From the NCBI GenBank assembly GCA_016191555.1, contig JACPVX010000041.1, positions 1 through 64,000 on the forward strand: a stretch of DNA of 64,000 nucleotides, given 5' to 3'. The position numbers were made by a program, and so were the translations under genes. The notes below the pieces were generated by a model that was not told the DNA's origin, searched no databases, and saw nothing but the letters and a program-made list of their open reading frames with translations. Source of the stretch: Bacteroidota bacterium (GTDB lineage Bacteria > Bacteroidota > Bacteroidia > Cytophagales > Cyclobacteriaceae). Positions 25,972-34,236 of the stretch are shown here, piece after piece. Position 1 is the stretch's first letter. The number at the start of each line of letters is the position of its first letter.

Positions 25972-26841
25972 TTAATGTTCAATCAGCACACCCATTTTTC
26001 CCATTTGATAGTCGCGCATGGCCTCCATAATTTGTGTCTGGTTGTTCATCACAAAAGGGCCATACGAAACTACTTCTTCATTCAGCGGTTCGCCTGTTAA
26101 AAACAAAATACGTGTGTCTTCTACCGCAGTGAATGAAATCCCCTCTCCATCATTTTTAAAATGAACGATATGCAACGCGTCTACCAAACCAAATCCATCT
26201 ACTTTCAACTGACCATCCAACAAATAGATGAACGCGTTATGTGATGTAGGAATAGGGATTGAAATCGTTCCACCTTTTTTTAATTCGTATGTAGCCGCAT
26301 TTACCACAGCCTGTGAAGGAATAGGACCTTTTACATTGAGTACCTCACCTGAAAAAACTTTTCCGGTTACGAGTCCGTCCGGTGAAGTTACTTTCGGAGC
26401 TTCTTCCGCGCTCAGTGGATAGTAAGCAGGTTGATCCATTTTATTCTTTGCCGGTGTGTTGATCCACAACTGAATAATCTCTTGCCGTCCTCCAATTTCA
26501 TGAATATCGTGGGGTGGTCGTTCGCTGTGGATAATGCCCATGCCCGCATTCATCCATTGCGCACCGCCTGCATAAATCACGCTATCATTTCCGCGACTAT
26601 CGCGATGATGTACACCGCCTTGAAAAATAAATGTGACCGGAGAAAATCCACGGTGCGGATGCGGACCTACACCGGCATGATCCGGCTCCACATGTGAAGG
26701 AGCTTTGATATTGGCATGATGCAGCAACAAAAACGGATCAATCTGCTCTACGTTTTGCGTAGGCAATGGCTGGCGAATGGGCATACCACCCATATCCATT
26801 TTATGTGCATATAATAAACGAGAAACGCTTCGTGATTTCAT
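25972..26841 (-). CDS. Pirin family protein
   Basis: A 289-residue bicupin of the pirin family; characterised members bind Fe in the N-terminal cupin and some act as quercetin 2,3-dioxygenase. Metal-binding candidates are the histidines of GPHPHRGFSPVTF and the HSERPPHDIHE segment. The second cupin covers about 170-280. No signal peptide. A second pirin lies 370 nt away on the same strand; the two are not close copies. Substrate is not predictable. Confidence 0.9.
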   Translation of the reverse strand: MKSRSVSRLLYAHKMDMGGMPIRQPLPTQNVEQIDPFLLLHHANIKAPSHVEPDHAGVGPHPHRGFSPVTFIFQGGVHHRDSRGNDSVIYAGGAQWMNAGMGIIHSERPPHDIHEIGGRQEIIQLWINTPAKNKMDQPAYYPLSAEEAPKVTSPDGLVTGKVFSGEVLNVKGPIPSQAVVNAATYELKKGGTISIPIPTSHNAFIYLLDGQLKVDGFGLVDALHIVHFKNDGEGISFTAVEDTRILFLTGEPLNEEVVSYGPFVMNNQTQIMEAMRDYQMGKMGVLIEH

Positions 26842-26881
26842 ATTTTACGAATGTTTATATCCTACAGATTCAGGACAAGTT

Positions 26882-27193
26882 TTACTTTATTGTTTCGGCA
26901 ACGGCTTCGTGAATTTCATTGAAGAGCAAACCGCTTCCTCCGCCATAGTGGCGTATAATTTTGATTGCAGGATTCTTTTTCAAAAATAGTTCCTTCAACT
27001 TTTGTTCCGATGCTTCCTCCACTCCTCCACCAATCAACACCAAATCAAAATTTTCCTGTTGAAAGATAGCAACCGCTTCCTCATCGGTCAGTGCACCTGT
27101 GGCCGTCCAACCTCGTTGGCTTTCAATCAATCGCACTACGGTTTCCATAATTTGTTGGTGCCGTCCGATGATGAGAATGTGTAATGGGGTCAT
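26882..27193 (-). CDS. Small receiver-like protein lacking phosphorylation residues
   Basis: A 103-residue protein whose alternating beta-alpha pattern resembles a response-regulator receiver domain (LHILIIGRHQQ, FDLVLIGGG, AIKIIRHYG). The acidic pocket and phospho-acceptor Asp are missing: the VDD position reads IGRH and the D-box position reads IGGG. So it is either a pseudo-receiver or an unrelated Rossmann-like protein. It lies between two pirin genes on the same strand, 16 nt before the start of one, which suggests co-transcription. Confidence 0.6.
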   Translation of the reverse strand: MTPLHILIIGRHQQIMETVVRLIESQRGWTATGALTDEEAVAIFQQENFDLVLIGGGVEEASEQKLKELFLKKNPAIKIIRHYGGGSGLLFNEIHEAVAETIK

Positions 27194-27208
27194 GGCGATT
27201 TTGATCGA

Positions 27209-28054
27209 TTAGTTCATAGGTACTTCCATCAACAACACTTCAGCATCGCTGTCGGCTACAATGTCCAGTTTCTCTACATCCCACACACCTAAACCATCGC
27301 GCTTATTTAAAGATTGTCCGTTGATTGTAACATCGCCCTGAATGACAAATGCATACACTCCATTGCCTTTAAGTTTTACATCATACGAAGTTGTAAAACC
27401 TTTTTTCAAATTTCCTAAATGAAACCATGCATCCTGATTAATCCATACGCCATCATCTGTTTTAGAAGGGCTTACGATTTGCTGCAATTTGTTCACCCTA
27501 TCTTCCGGCTTGAAAGCAATTTGATCATAGCGAGGTGTGATGTTGCGTTCTTTCGGGAAAACCCAGATTTGCAAAAAGTTAACTTTCGAATCTTTGTTCT
27601 TATTATACTCACTGTGGTAGATGCCGGTGCCGGCACTCATAATTTGAACATCGTTTTGGCGAATCACCGCCACGTTGCCCATGCTGTCTTTGTGTTCCAA
27701 GTCACCTTCGAGCGGAATCGAAATGATTTCCATATTGTCATGGGGATGTGTGCCGAAGCCCATGCCGCCATCTACAAAGTCATCGTTCAACACACGCAAC
27801 TTTCCGAAATGCGTGCGAGTAGGATCGTAATAGTGAGCAAAACTAAAGGTGTGGTTAGTGTCTAACCAACCGTGGTTGGCGTGGCCGCGCGTAGCAGCCT
27901 TGTGCAATACTGTGTTCATGGTTTTTGTTTCTTTAATGGGTAAATGATTAAATCCTACCAAGTCCGGTGTGGCTGATTTCGATTCTGCGGAAGCTGCCAA
28001 CCCCAACGAAACGGTGGATAGAATTCCTGTTTTTATAAAGTCTGATCTCTTCAT
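27209..28054 (-). CDS. Pirin family protein with an export-like N-terminus
   Basis: A 281-residue YhhW/YhaK-type pirin. The cupin core begins near residue 48 (HKAATRGHANHGWL) and has the metal-site region GTHPHDNMEIISIPLEG and SAGTGIYHSEYN. Unusually, about 45 residues precede it, starting MKRSDFIKTGILSTVSLGLAA, which looks like a signal peptide with a Tat-like KRxxFIK motif. A start at the internal Met46 would give the normal cytoplasmic size. Upstream DNA contains an inverted repeat and a TACATTTG box. Confidence 0.88.
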   Translation of the reverse strand: MKRSDFIKTGILSTVSLGLAASAESKSATPDLVGFNHLPIKETKTMNTVLHKAATRGHANHGWLDTNHTFSFAHYYDPTRTHFGKLRVLNDDFVDGGMGFGTHPHDNMEIISIPLEGDLEHKDSMGNVAVIRQNDVQIMSAGTGIYHSEYNKNKDSKVNFLQIWVFPKERNITPRYDQIAFKPEDRVNKLQQIVSPSKTDDGVWINQDAWFHLGNLKKGFTTSYDVKLKGNGVYAFVIQGDVTINGQSLNKRDGLGVWDVEKLDIVADSDAEVLLMEVPMN

Positions 28055-28071
28055 ATATGCCCTTACAACAT

Positions 28072-28079
28072 CAAATGTA
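28072..28079 (-). promoter_or_regulatory. -7 box TACATTTG of the exported pirin gene
   Basis: A perfect TAnnTTTG element on the minus strand, 17 nt before the start codon at 28054. No TTTG at the usual -33 distance; the inverted repeat at 28092-28130 occupies that area, consistent with regulator-dependent activity. Confidence 0.45.
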
Positions 28080-28091
28080 CAAAGAAAGTTT

Positions 28092-28130
28092 ATACAATTG
28101 TTGTATATACATATATTTATGCAATTGTAT
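28092..28130. repeat. 9-21-9 inverted repeat, candidate operator
   Basis: ATACAATTG (28092-28100) and CAATTGTAT (28122-28130) form a perfect 9-bp inverted repeat around an AT-rich 21-nt spacer that contains GTATATAC. It lies upstream of the -7 box of the pirin gene, where an activator or repressor would bind. The regulator is not known; no regulator gene is directly adjacent. Confidence 0.5.
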
Positions 28131-28154
28131 GATTATCAGTAATTTAAAATCCAT

Positions 28155-28667
28155 TTAACCAGAAAAATAGCCGGTTGGAATCAGTGTTTCAGGTGGAATG
28201 CCAAGCTTTTCTAGCAGGCTGGTGCAATGTAGCATTAGCTCGGCTTGGGTAAATTGATTGGTGCGATCGATGGCCTCAATCTCAACAAATTGATCTCCGG
28301 AAGGGAGTTGATCGAGGTGGACTTTAAGATGATTGAGCAAATAGATGTGACGGGTTTTTTCAATCACTTGAATCAGTTTAGAAGATTGCCGAAGCTCATC
28401 TAAATCTTCCGGTGTGGGATAAAGATCGTAACGATACACGATCGTTCGCTCTGCGCCTTGCTCCACAATTCGTTCGTAGTGTGTAATTAAATTTTCAATA
28501 GTGCCCTGGCGCCATTTCAACTTTCCCTTGGTAGTTGAGAAGTAATGATCGCGTTGGTGATCGGTGCCTACAAACGTAGCGCTCAAAACATGAAGCCGTT
28601 CGTGAAAACGATCAAGATCTGCAACGCGAGCTTTGAGTGTGTAATCTTTGTAATCGAGTGGTTGCAT
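28155..28667 (-). CDS. CYTH domain protein (class IV adenylate cyclase-like)
   Basis: About 170 residues of a CYTH-fold protein. The tunnel-fold pattern of charged pairs is visible (YTLKARVADLDRF, HYFSTTKGKLKWRQG, EIEAID). Members include class IV adenylate cyclases and triphosphatases; which reaction applies is unknown. I start at the ATG at 28667 because a TATCTTTG promoter box covers 28683-28690, on top of the upstream in-frame ATG at 28685. Confidence 0.8.
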   Translation of the reverse strand: MQPLDYKDYTLKARVADLDRFHERLHVLSATFVGTDHQRDHYFSTTKGKLKWRQGTIENLITHYERIVEQGAERTIVYRYDLYPTPEDLDELRQSSKLIQVIEKTRHIYLLNHLKVHLDQLPSGDQFVEIEAIDRTNQFTQAELMLHCTSLLEKLGIPPETLIPTGYFSG

Positions 28668-28682
28668 ACCATGCACTGCGAA

Positions 28683-28690
28683 CAAAGATA
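28683..28690 (-). promoter_or_regulatory. -7 box TATCTTTG for the CYTH gene
   Basis: A perfect TAnnTTTG element on the minus strand, 15 nt before the preferred ATG at 28667. No clear -33 element. Confidence 0.4.
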
Positions 28691-28712
28691 ACAGCTTGCT
28701 CCTGAGAAGTGA

Positions 28713-29333
28713 CTAAACTCGTTTGATTACTTTGAAGGCCAGATTTCGTCCATGTCCTTGCATAATCGCCAGATTGATCCAACTCAAAGCAAATTTTTCC
28801 AATAGCTCCACTTTGTCATCGCCACCAAAATCCCAACACTCACTAAAACCAATTTGCTTCGCGAGATTTTGCGCGACAGCTTTGGCTTCGTTATCGTCTC
28901 CGGCACAAAACATATCAATGCCACCGAATGCCGGGTAGACTGGATTAGTCATATTTTCAAAACCTGTACTATTAAAGCATTTTACAATCTTGCTCGACTT
29001 TGTCAGATCTTTCAATGCGTGATAGGCCGTGGTATAGGGCTCGGGCCGAGTACGAATAGAGTTAGTCGTGTCAATCAGGATTTTGTTTTTTACGTCACCT
29101 AGTTGAGTAACCAATGACAACACTGCTTCGGGTGGTGTTGCAATGACAATTACTTCTGCGGATGCACTGGCTGCTTCAATTGACTGAAGAGTTGTGCCTG
29201 CCATTGTACTCGCTTTTTGCGATTTCGGTGAAGATGCATCGCGCACGCCAAAACTTACCTGATGGCCTGCCTGCACGAAGCCTTGCGCCAAAGCGCTTCC
29301 TACATTTCCAGTTCCGATGATGGCGATATTCAT
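28713..29333 (-). CDS. NADP oxidoreductase, F420-dependent type (NAD(P)-binding)
   Basis: A 206-residue Rossmann-fold protein. The dinucleotide motif GTGNVGSALAQGFVQAGH at the N-terminus is followed by the family segments VIVIATPPEAV, IDTTNSI and KCFNSTGFENM. Members are annotated as F420:NADP oxidoreductase, but most Bacteroidota make no F420, so the true substrate is uncertain. No signal peptide; cytoplasmic. Confidence 0.85.
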   Translation of the reverse strand: MNIAIIGTGNVGSALAQGFVQAGHQVSFGVRDASSPKSQKASTMAGTTLQSIEAASASAEVIVIATPPEAVLSLVTQLGDVKNKILIDTTNSIRTRPEPYTTAYHALKDLTKSSKIVKCFNSTGFENMTNPVYPAFGGIDMFCAGDDNEAKAVAQNLAKQIGFSECWDFGGDDKVELLEKFALSWINLAIMQGHGRNLAFKVIKRV

Positions 29334-29439
29334 AGTGTCGAGTTTTTAATCATCGTTTAAATTCATCAAGTAAATTGTATCTATCAAAGTTCACCCAATT
29401 TTTCATTTTAATGAACATCTGTTATTCAATTTTTTCATT

Positions 29440-30198
29440 TTAAAAATTGCTGATCGTAAATCCATACGTCCAGAATAAATCGAACGGCTTGAGCCCAAGC
29501 AACTCCACATTTTCATACGAATATCGCACGGCAGTTCGAAGTGCAATATGTTTGGCGATTGGAAACTCCAATGATTCTTCCGTATGGAAACGATAATTGA
29601 ATGATTCGCTCAGCGACTGCTGCCACCAGAATTCATAGTTGATGCGCAACTTACTCTTCAACACGTGCCGTCCAAAAATTCGGCCTGTCAATCGCCATGT
29701 CTCGATCACATTGTTGCCGTTGTATTTTTCGTCATCAAAAATGGTTCCACCAAATCGTGTGTTTTCATACGTAACCGTAGTCGATAACTTTAGCAGAGAT
29801 GGTTTGGTTTGAACTACATTCCACGTTACACCAGGACCAATCTGATATCGAAAATCAATTTTTCTACGAAGGTTCGTTTCTACCAATCCCATCACGTAAG
29901 GATAAACTTTGCTCAATGGTTTGAGATAAATAAAGTTGGAAGAAATGACATCGCTCTCGGTGAGAGTGTATCGGGTGGTTCCATATTGGTAATCGTTGCG
30001 CGTACTCAAACCCCATTTATTATTCGCGTGCGTAATCTCCAATCGATGTAATAAAGAGGTTCGCGCTACATTGCCATCCAATATCGATCCAGTGGCATTG
30101 AATCGGGCTTGCCAGCGAATACTGTCGCTTTCGTTGAGTTGCGCTTTCGCGGAAATAGATACGACCAAAACCAACATGACGGTGATATGCTTTCTCAT
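29440..30198 (-). CDS. DUF481 outer-membrane beta-barrel protein
   Basis: A 252-residue exported protein with signal peptide MRKHITVMLVLVVSISAKAQ and repeated amphipathic strands rich in aromatic residues (for example RLEITHANNKWGLS, NVVQTKPSLLKLSTTVTYENT). It ends with an aromatic C-terminal residue (TISNF), as expected for barrel insertion. The pattern matches DUF481. Function is unknown. The terminator at 30234-30268 lies just upstream and isolates it from the DJ-1/hydrolase gene. Confidence 0.82.
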   Translation of the reverse strand: MRKHITVMLVLVVSISAKAQLNESDSIRWQARFNATGSILDGNVARTSLLHRLEITHANNKWGLSTRNDYQYGTTRYTLTESDVISSNFIYLKPLSKVYPYVMGLVETNLRRKIDFRYQIGPGVTWNVVQTKPSLLKLSTTVTYENTRFGGTIFDDEKYNGNNVIETWRLTGRIFGRHVLKSKLRINYEFWWQQSLSESFNYRFHTEESLEFPIAKHIALRTAVRYSYENVELLGLKPFDLFWTYGFTISNF

Positions 30199-30233
30199 AA
30201 TCCGTAAATCGTTAAAGGAAAATAGATTAACAA

Positions 30234-30268
30234 AAGGCGTCTCACCACGAATTGCAGCAAGACGCCTT
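30234..30268 (-). terminator. Intrinsic terminator of the DJ-1/hydrolase gene
   Basis: AAGGCGTCT (30234-30242) pairs perfectly with AGACGCCTT (30260-30268) around a 17-nt loop. On the minus strand it is followed by TTGTTAATC and starts about 19 nt after the stop codon at 30287. Confidence 0.75.
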
Positions 30269-30286
30269 GTTGAAAATGAAATCTGA

Positions 30287-31798
30287 CTATTTGATGCTGG
30301 TTAAAATCTGTAGGAACTCAACTGGCTGCACCACAAAAGGCAAGTGCGATGTATTCATCACAAAAGTTTGTTTGATCGTGCCATTGTTCTTCACCATCAT
30401 TTTCTGCAATTCATAACCCACTGCCGCATCGTTCGAAGTGTGGATGTAATACTTTGGCACACTTCCAAACTTAGCTGCTGTTAACACTACTTTCTCACCC
30501 AGCGGTTTTGCAGGTTCAGCTTTGTGATACTTCACTAAAGCTTCCTTCATAAAATCCGGGCAATCGGCACACACAGCGGGGGCAATTACATCTTTCTTGA
30601 TGGAGGCCGCGGAATAATCGGGAGTGAATTCCAATGAGGTGCCTGCTTTACTTTCTTTATCCTGATTGGCAAGTGTTAATAAATCTTCGCCATTGCGCGG
30701 TAAATAAGCCGACACATAAACGAGCTTGCTGATCTTAGTTGGAATATTTTCCGCTACCTGCGATACAACTATACCCGCCATGCTGTGACCAACCAATGTT
30801 ACTTTTCCTTGTTGTTGATTAACTGCATCGGTCACCGTTTTTACATAATCTTTCAATGCAACTTTATTGGCCGCTGTTAAATCAATACCATGAGCAGGCA
30901 AGTTCACCACCACCACATTTGCATTTTGTGCCAATTGATTTCGTACAAAGCCCCAAGCACTCTCATCCGCCCAAGCGCCATGCACGAGCACATAGGTTGG
31001 ATAATTTTTGCGTTGCTTCTCCAACTCCTTCACTACCAATTCGGCTGCAGCTGCGCCTGAGTTTTGCTGTTGGCCTGTAATCAAATTTCCATCCTGAACT
31101 GCGAAAGCTGAGAAAGGTGCGCCCACTTCAAATTTTGAGTTTGCCATCTTTCTTGCCTCGTCTTCAATGCGAAAAGGTTGAATCTTCATGCCTACATAAT
31201 TGTCGGCATATTGTTCTTCTGAGGAAGCAAAGCCTGTCCATTTTTTTCCTTCCACCAAAAATTTGCCGTTGGGTAATTTTGTGTTTAATAAGATAGAAGT
31301 GCCATGGCAGATAGCGGCAGTTGGCTTTCCGGTCAGGTAAAAATCTGAAAAGAATTTTTCGATTTCCGGATTCTTATACAATGTGTACATCGGCCCTTGT
31401 CCGCCACACACAAAAATTGCTTTGTAATCGCTGGGTTTTATGTTCGATAGTTTCAACGTATTTTTTATGAGCGCCATCTTTGCCGGATCTTTCTTGAAAC
31501 CGAGTGAGATATAATCGAAAGCAGCATATTTACTCGCATCTTCCGGATCGCTGAACCCATCAAAGTAAAGTTCGCCACCTTCAAGACTGGCAATGTCTAC
31601 TGTATAGCCTGCCTCACTGAAAACCCAATAGGGGTGGGTAAGCTCGGCATACCACACACCAATCGGCCAACCTGTTTGCTGACTGGTGGATTTGTTAGAT
31701 GCAATCATCAATACTTTGCCGTTGTTGCCAGCATTGTGTTGCGCGTATGTAAGCAAGCTGCTCACAAAAATGAGTAGAGATAAAATTATTTTCTTCAT
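30287..31798 (-). CDS. Exported DJ-1/PfpI-like domain fused to an alpha/beta hydrolase
   Basis: A 503-residue two-domain protein. Signal peptide (1-20); the DJ-1/PfpI domain (about 27-260) resembles Hsp31-type glyoxalase/chaperones and has the nucleophile elbow AICHG with Cys164-His165. The second domain (about 267-503) is an alpha/beta hydrolase with oxyanion motif VLVHGAWAD, nucleophile GHSMAG (Ser339) and catalytic His485 (SHLPF). Each half is complete by length. Fusion and export are both unusual for these families. Divergent hxlR (153 nt away) may control it. Confidence 0.9.
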   Translation of the reverse strand: MKKIILSLLIFVSSLLTYAQHNAGNNGKVLMIASNKSTSQQTGWPIGVWYAELTHPYWVFSEAGYTVDIASLEGGELYFDGFSDPEDASKYAAFDYISLGFKKDPAKMALIKNTLKLSNIKPSDYKAIFVCGGQGPMYTLYKNPEIEKFFSDFYLTGKPTAAICHGTSILLNTKLPNGKFLVEGKKWTGFASSEEQYADNYVGMKIQPFRIEDEARKMANSKFEVGAPFSAFAVQDGNLITGQQQNSGAAAAELVVKELEKQRKNYPTYVLVHGAWADESAWGFVRNQLAQNANVVVVNLPAHGIDLTAANKVALKDYVKTVTDAVNQQQGKVTLVGHSMAGIVVSQVAENIPTKISKLVYVSAYLPRNGEDLLTLANQDKESKAGTSLEFTPDYSAASIKKDVIAPAVCADCPDFMKEALVKYHKAEPAKPLGEKVVLTAAKFGSVPKYYIHTSNDAAVGYELQKMMVKNNGTIKQTFVMNTSHLPFVVQPVEFLQILTSIK

Positions 31799-31951
31799 AG
31801 TTTTTTGTTTTGAAACTGATCAATCAAAATTGCATTTGATTTGTTCCTTTGAACAACATATGCACCTATTAGAAGGATACTATCTTTTAGGAAAGAATGA
31901 AAGGCAGTGTGTTTTGAAGGAAGTATGTTATCTTCATTTTAAATTATTGTT

Positions 31952-32314
31952 ATGCCCGACTTCATTTACGACAAAAAAGTTTACTACAATCCCGTTGAGT
32001 TTGCGATGGATCGCATTGGTGGCACCTGGAAAATGCCGATTTTGTGGCGGTTGCGCGAAAAGACGTTGCGTTATGGCGAACTAAAAAGCGACTTGCCTCA
32101 CATTACTCACAAAATGCTTTCGAGTGTATTGCGTAGTTTGGAAAAGGAAGGATTCATCACACGCAAAGTTCATCCCGTAGTTCCTCCTAAAGTTGAATAC
32201 ACCATTACCAAACGTGGATTAAAAGCCATTCCGATTATTGAAATTGTGCGCAAGTACGGAACGGACCTGATGAAGGAGTTTGGAGTGAAGGTAAAAGAAG
32301 CTGAGAAGAAATAA
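31952..32314 (+). CDS. HxlR family winged-helix regulator
   Basis: A 120-residue winged-helix DNA-binding protein. The family pattern is clear: CNPVEFAMDRIGGTWKMPILWRL-like opening, RYGELKSDLPHITHKMLSSV recognition helix, LEKEGFITRKVHPVVPPKVEYTIT wing (split here). HxlR members often sense aldehydes, quinones or oxidants, but there is no conserved N-terminal Cys to prove that here. It is divergent from the DJ-1/hydrolase gene, a likely target. The DUF1801 gene is convergent, 3 nt from its stop. Confidence 0.92.
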   Translation: MPDFIYDKKVYYNPVEFAMDRIGGTWKMPILWRLREKTLRYGELKSDLPHITHKMLSSVLRSLEKEGFITRKVHPVVPPKVEYTITKRGLKAIPIIEIVRKYGTDLMKEFGVKVKEAEKK

Positions 32315-32317
32315 CTT

Positions 32318-32665
32318 TTATTGGCGTGCCAGCGCAATCGCCTGATTAAGTACCTCATTCACTTTTCGCATCGGAATATCTTTTGCTGAATCAATCAACA
32401 AAATTTTCATACGCGCTCGCTTCTCTTGAATCAGATCAGGATGATGAACGCTTGAACCTTCAACAATACCTAAATAAGGTTGGTTTGTTTTTCGATGTAC
32501 CCACAAATAGCAAAACCGCTTTTCACCATAATAATAGAATGGCATGCCGTACTGCCATACTTCGCGAATAGATTTATTCTGTTTCAAAATATGTGCTCGT
32601 AAAAATTGCAGGCAGGATCGAATCGGTTCATCGTGCTTTAAGAAATACTGATCGGCCGGACTCAT
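32318..32665 (-). CDS. DUF1801 domain protein
   Basis: A 115-residue small soluble protein of the DUF1801/YdhG group, some members of which act as iron-binding chaperones. The core motif SIREVWQYGMPFYYYGEKRFCYL followed by LGIVEGS is typical (split here). It overlaps the stop of the GlxA-type regulator by 4 nt (ATGA), indicating coupled translation. A paralogue of the same family is at 34237-34638 on the other strand. Confidence 0.85.
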   Translation of the reverse strand: MSPADQYFLKHDEPIRSCLQFLRAHILKQNKSIREVWQYGMPFYYYGEKRFCYLWVHRKTNQPYLGIVEGSSVHHPDLIQEKRARMKILLIDSAKDIPMRKVNEVLNQAIALARQ

Positions 32666-33645
32666 AACCGTATTGCTTCCTTGTTATATCGGTTACGGTA
32701 GTCGATCGGGGACAGTCCGGTGATTTTTTTAAACACGGTGCGAAAGGCTTTGGTGTCGGTGTATCCTACATCGTACATCACTTCATTGACATTCTTGCGG
32801 CTCGTTTCCAAACTTTTCTTAGCCGCTTCCATCTTTACTCGTTGAATATATTCTACCGGAGTATTGTTGGTGGCTTTCTTAAATCGTCTTTCAAAATTTC
32901 TACGGCCAATGGCAAATTTAGAAGCCAGATCTTCCACCGAAATTTTATCCGACACATTGCTCTCGATAAATTGCTGTGCTTTTTTCACTGGCTCGTCTGT
33001 ATGGCTACTTTGTCCTTTGAACATGATAAATGGCGATTGCGAGTGACGATCCATTTCAATTTCATAATACTTGGAAAATAAAACCGCCATGTCGCGCGAA
33101 GTGTATTTTTCAAGAAGATATAAAAGCAGGTTCCAAAATGAATTGGCACCCCCACTGCTGTAAATTCCACTTTCATCGGTAATGATCTTATCCGAAACCA
33201 AATGCACTTCCGGAAATAGTTTTTGAAAATCTTCGGTGGCCGACCAATGGGTAGAGCATTTTTTACCTTCCAGCAAACCGGTTGCTGCCAGCAAAAACGA
33301 ACCCACGCAAAGACTTGCCACTTCGGCTCCTTTGCGATGTTGTAAATTAATCCATGGAAAAAATTCCTTGTTGTTTTCAATTACTTGTTTCATTTCGCCA
33401 TTGACGGCAGGAATAATAATCAGATCAGTTGCTTTGACTTGCTGGATGGACTTGTCCGGAGTAACCGCAAAGGCACGTCCGTATACTTCCGGTTGATTGG
33501 TGAGCCCCACCAACTCTACCTTAAATAATTCTGTTTTGCCCGCACTTTGCAAAAATTCATTTGTTTTTAAAAACAAGTTATTGGCTCCATCTATGCAACT
33601 CAACGCGACTGCGCCTTTCGGAACCAGAATTGAAATGTGCTTCAT
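32662..33645 (-). CDS. GlxA family transcriptional regulator (DJ-1-like plus AraC HTH)
   Basis: A 327-residue regulator. The N-terminal DJ-1/PfpI-like domain (about 1-190) includes the elbow SLCVGSFLLA with Cys113. The C-terminal AraC-type double HTH (about 225-325) shows the GRRNFERRFKKATNNTPVEY pattern and YTDTKAFRTVFKKITGLSP. DJ-1-like domains in this group sense small molecules, but the ligand is unknown. It is divergent from the GyrI-like gene at 33762 and coupled to the DUF1801 gene downstream. Confidence 0.92.
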   Translation of the reverse strand: MKHISILVPKGAVALSCIDGANNLFLKTNEFLQSAGKTELFKVELVGLTNQPEVYGRAFAVTPDKSIQQVKATDLIIIPAVNGEMKQVIENNKEFFPWINLQHRKGAEVASLCVGSFLLAATGLLEGKKCSTHWSATEDFQKLFPEVHLVSDKIITDESGIYSSGGANSFWNLLLYLLEKYTSRDMAVLFSKYYEIEMDRHSQSPFIMFKGQSSHTDEPVKKAQQFIESNVSDKISVEDLASKFAIGRRNFERRFKKATNNTPVEYIQRVKMEAAKKSLETSRKNVNEVMYDVGYTDTKAFRTVFKKITGLSPIDYRNRYNKEAIRL

Positions 33646-33761
33646 TTATAGAAATTTTATTCCACGAAGATACGCTAGGCGATTGTCGCAATCAACCCGT
33701 GAGGATGTCGCATTTGCACATTTCTGGGAACAATTTTCCTATCCACATTTGTATCCAATTA

Positions 33762-34190
33762 ATGGTTATGGAAGAAAAGAATATCAAAACAGACATCACG
33801 GCACTTTGCGTTACAGCCCACTCTTTCCCGGAAGGAATAGCGGATGCCTTTGAGAAGATTTACTCGTTAATGCCTTCGAGGAATCGCTTGCTCATCGGAT
33901 TATCAAAACCTAATCAGGACGGCCACATTATATATAAAGCCGGCTTTGAGCTATTAGTTGGTGAAAGTGCAGTGACTGGATTAGAAGAAATCGTCATTCC
34001 TTCCGGGAACTACCTCTGTCACTCCGTTCACGGTTTTGCGGAAAATCCATTTCTCATTAAAAATGCTTTTGATGATTTGTTGCAAGATGCCCGTCTCGAT
34101 CCGAATGGTTTTTGCCTGGAGATTTATGTAAAACCCAACGAAGTATGGTGCATGGTTCCATGCCGAAAAAAGATTAAATTTTGGTATTGA
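33762..34190 (+). CDS. GyrI-like small-molecule binding domain protein
   Basis: About 142 residues of a single-domain GyrI-like (effector-binding) protein: AVTGLEEIVIPSGNYLCHSVHG fits the ligand pocket (split here) and LEIYVKPNEVWCMVP the C-terminal strand. The longer ORF from 33561 is rejected because it covers the start of the divergent glxA-type gene, so the ATG at 33762 (or 33768) is used. It starts a plus-strand cassette of small proteins. Role unknown; likely ligand sequestration or sensing. Confidence 0.65.
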   Translation: MVMEEKNIKTDITALCVTAHSFPEGIADAFEKIYSLMPSRNRLLIGLSKPNQDGHIIYKAGFELLVGESAVTGLEEIVIPSGNYLCHSVHGFAENPFLIKNAFDDLLQDARLDPNGFCLEIYVKPNEVWCMVPCRKKIKFWY

Positions 34191-34236
34191 TATAAATGAG
34201 CGATGTCGATTTGATAAAAATCTTAATTTTTATACC

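Noticed and set aside
33561-33761. Extended N-terminus of the GyrI-like gene
   Set aside because: It overlaps the start of the divergent GlxA-type regulator and the sequence is not family-like.
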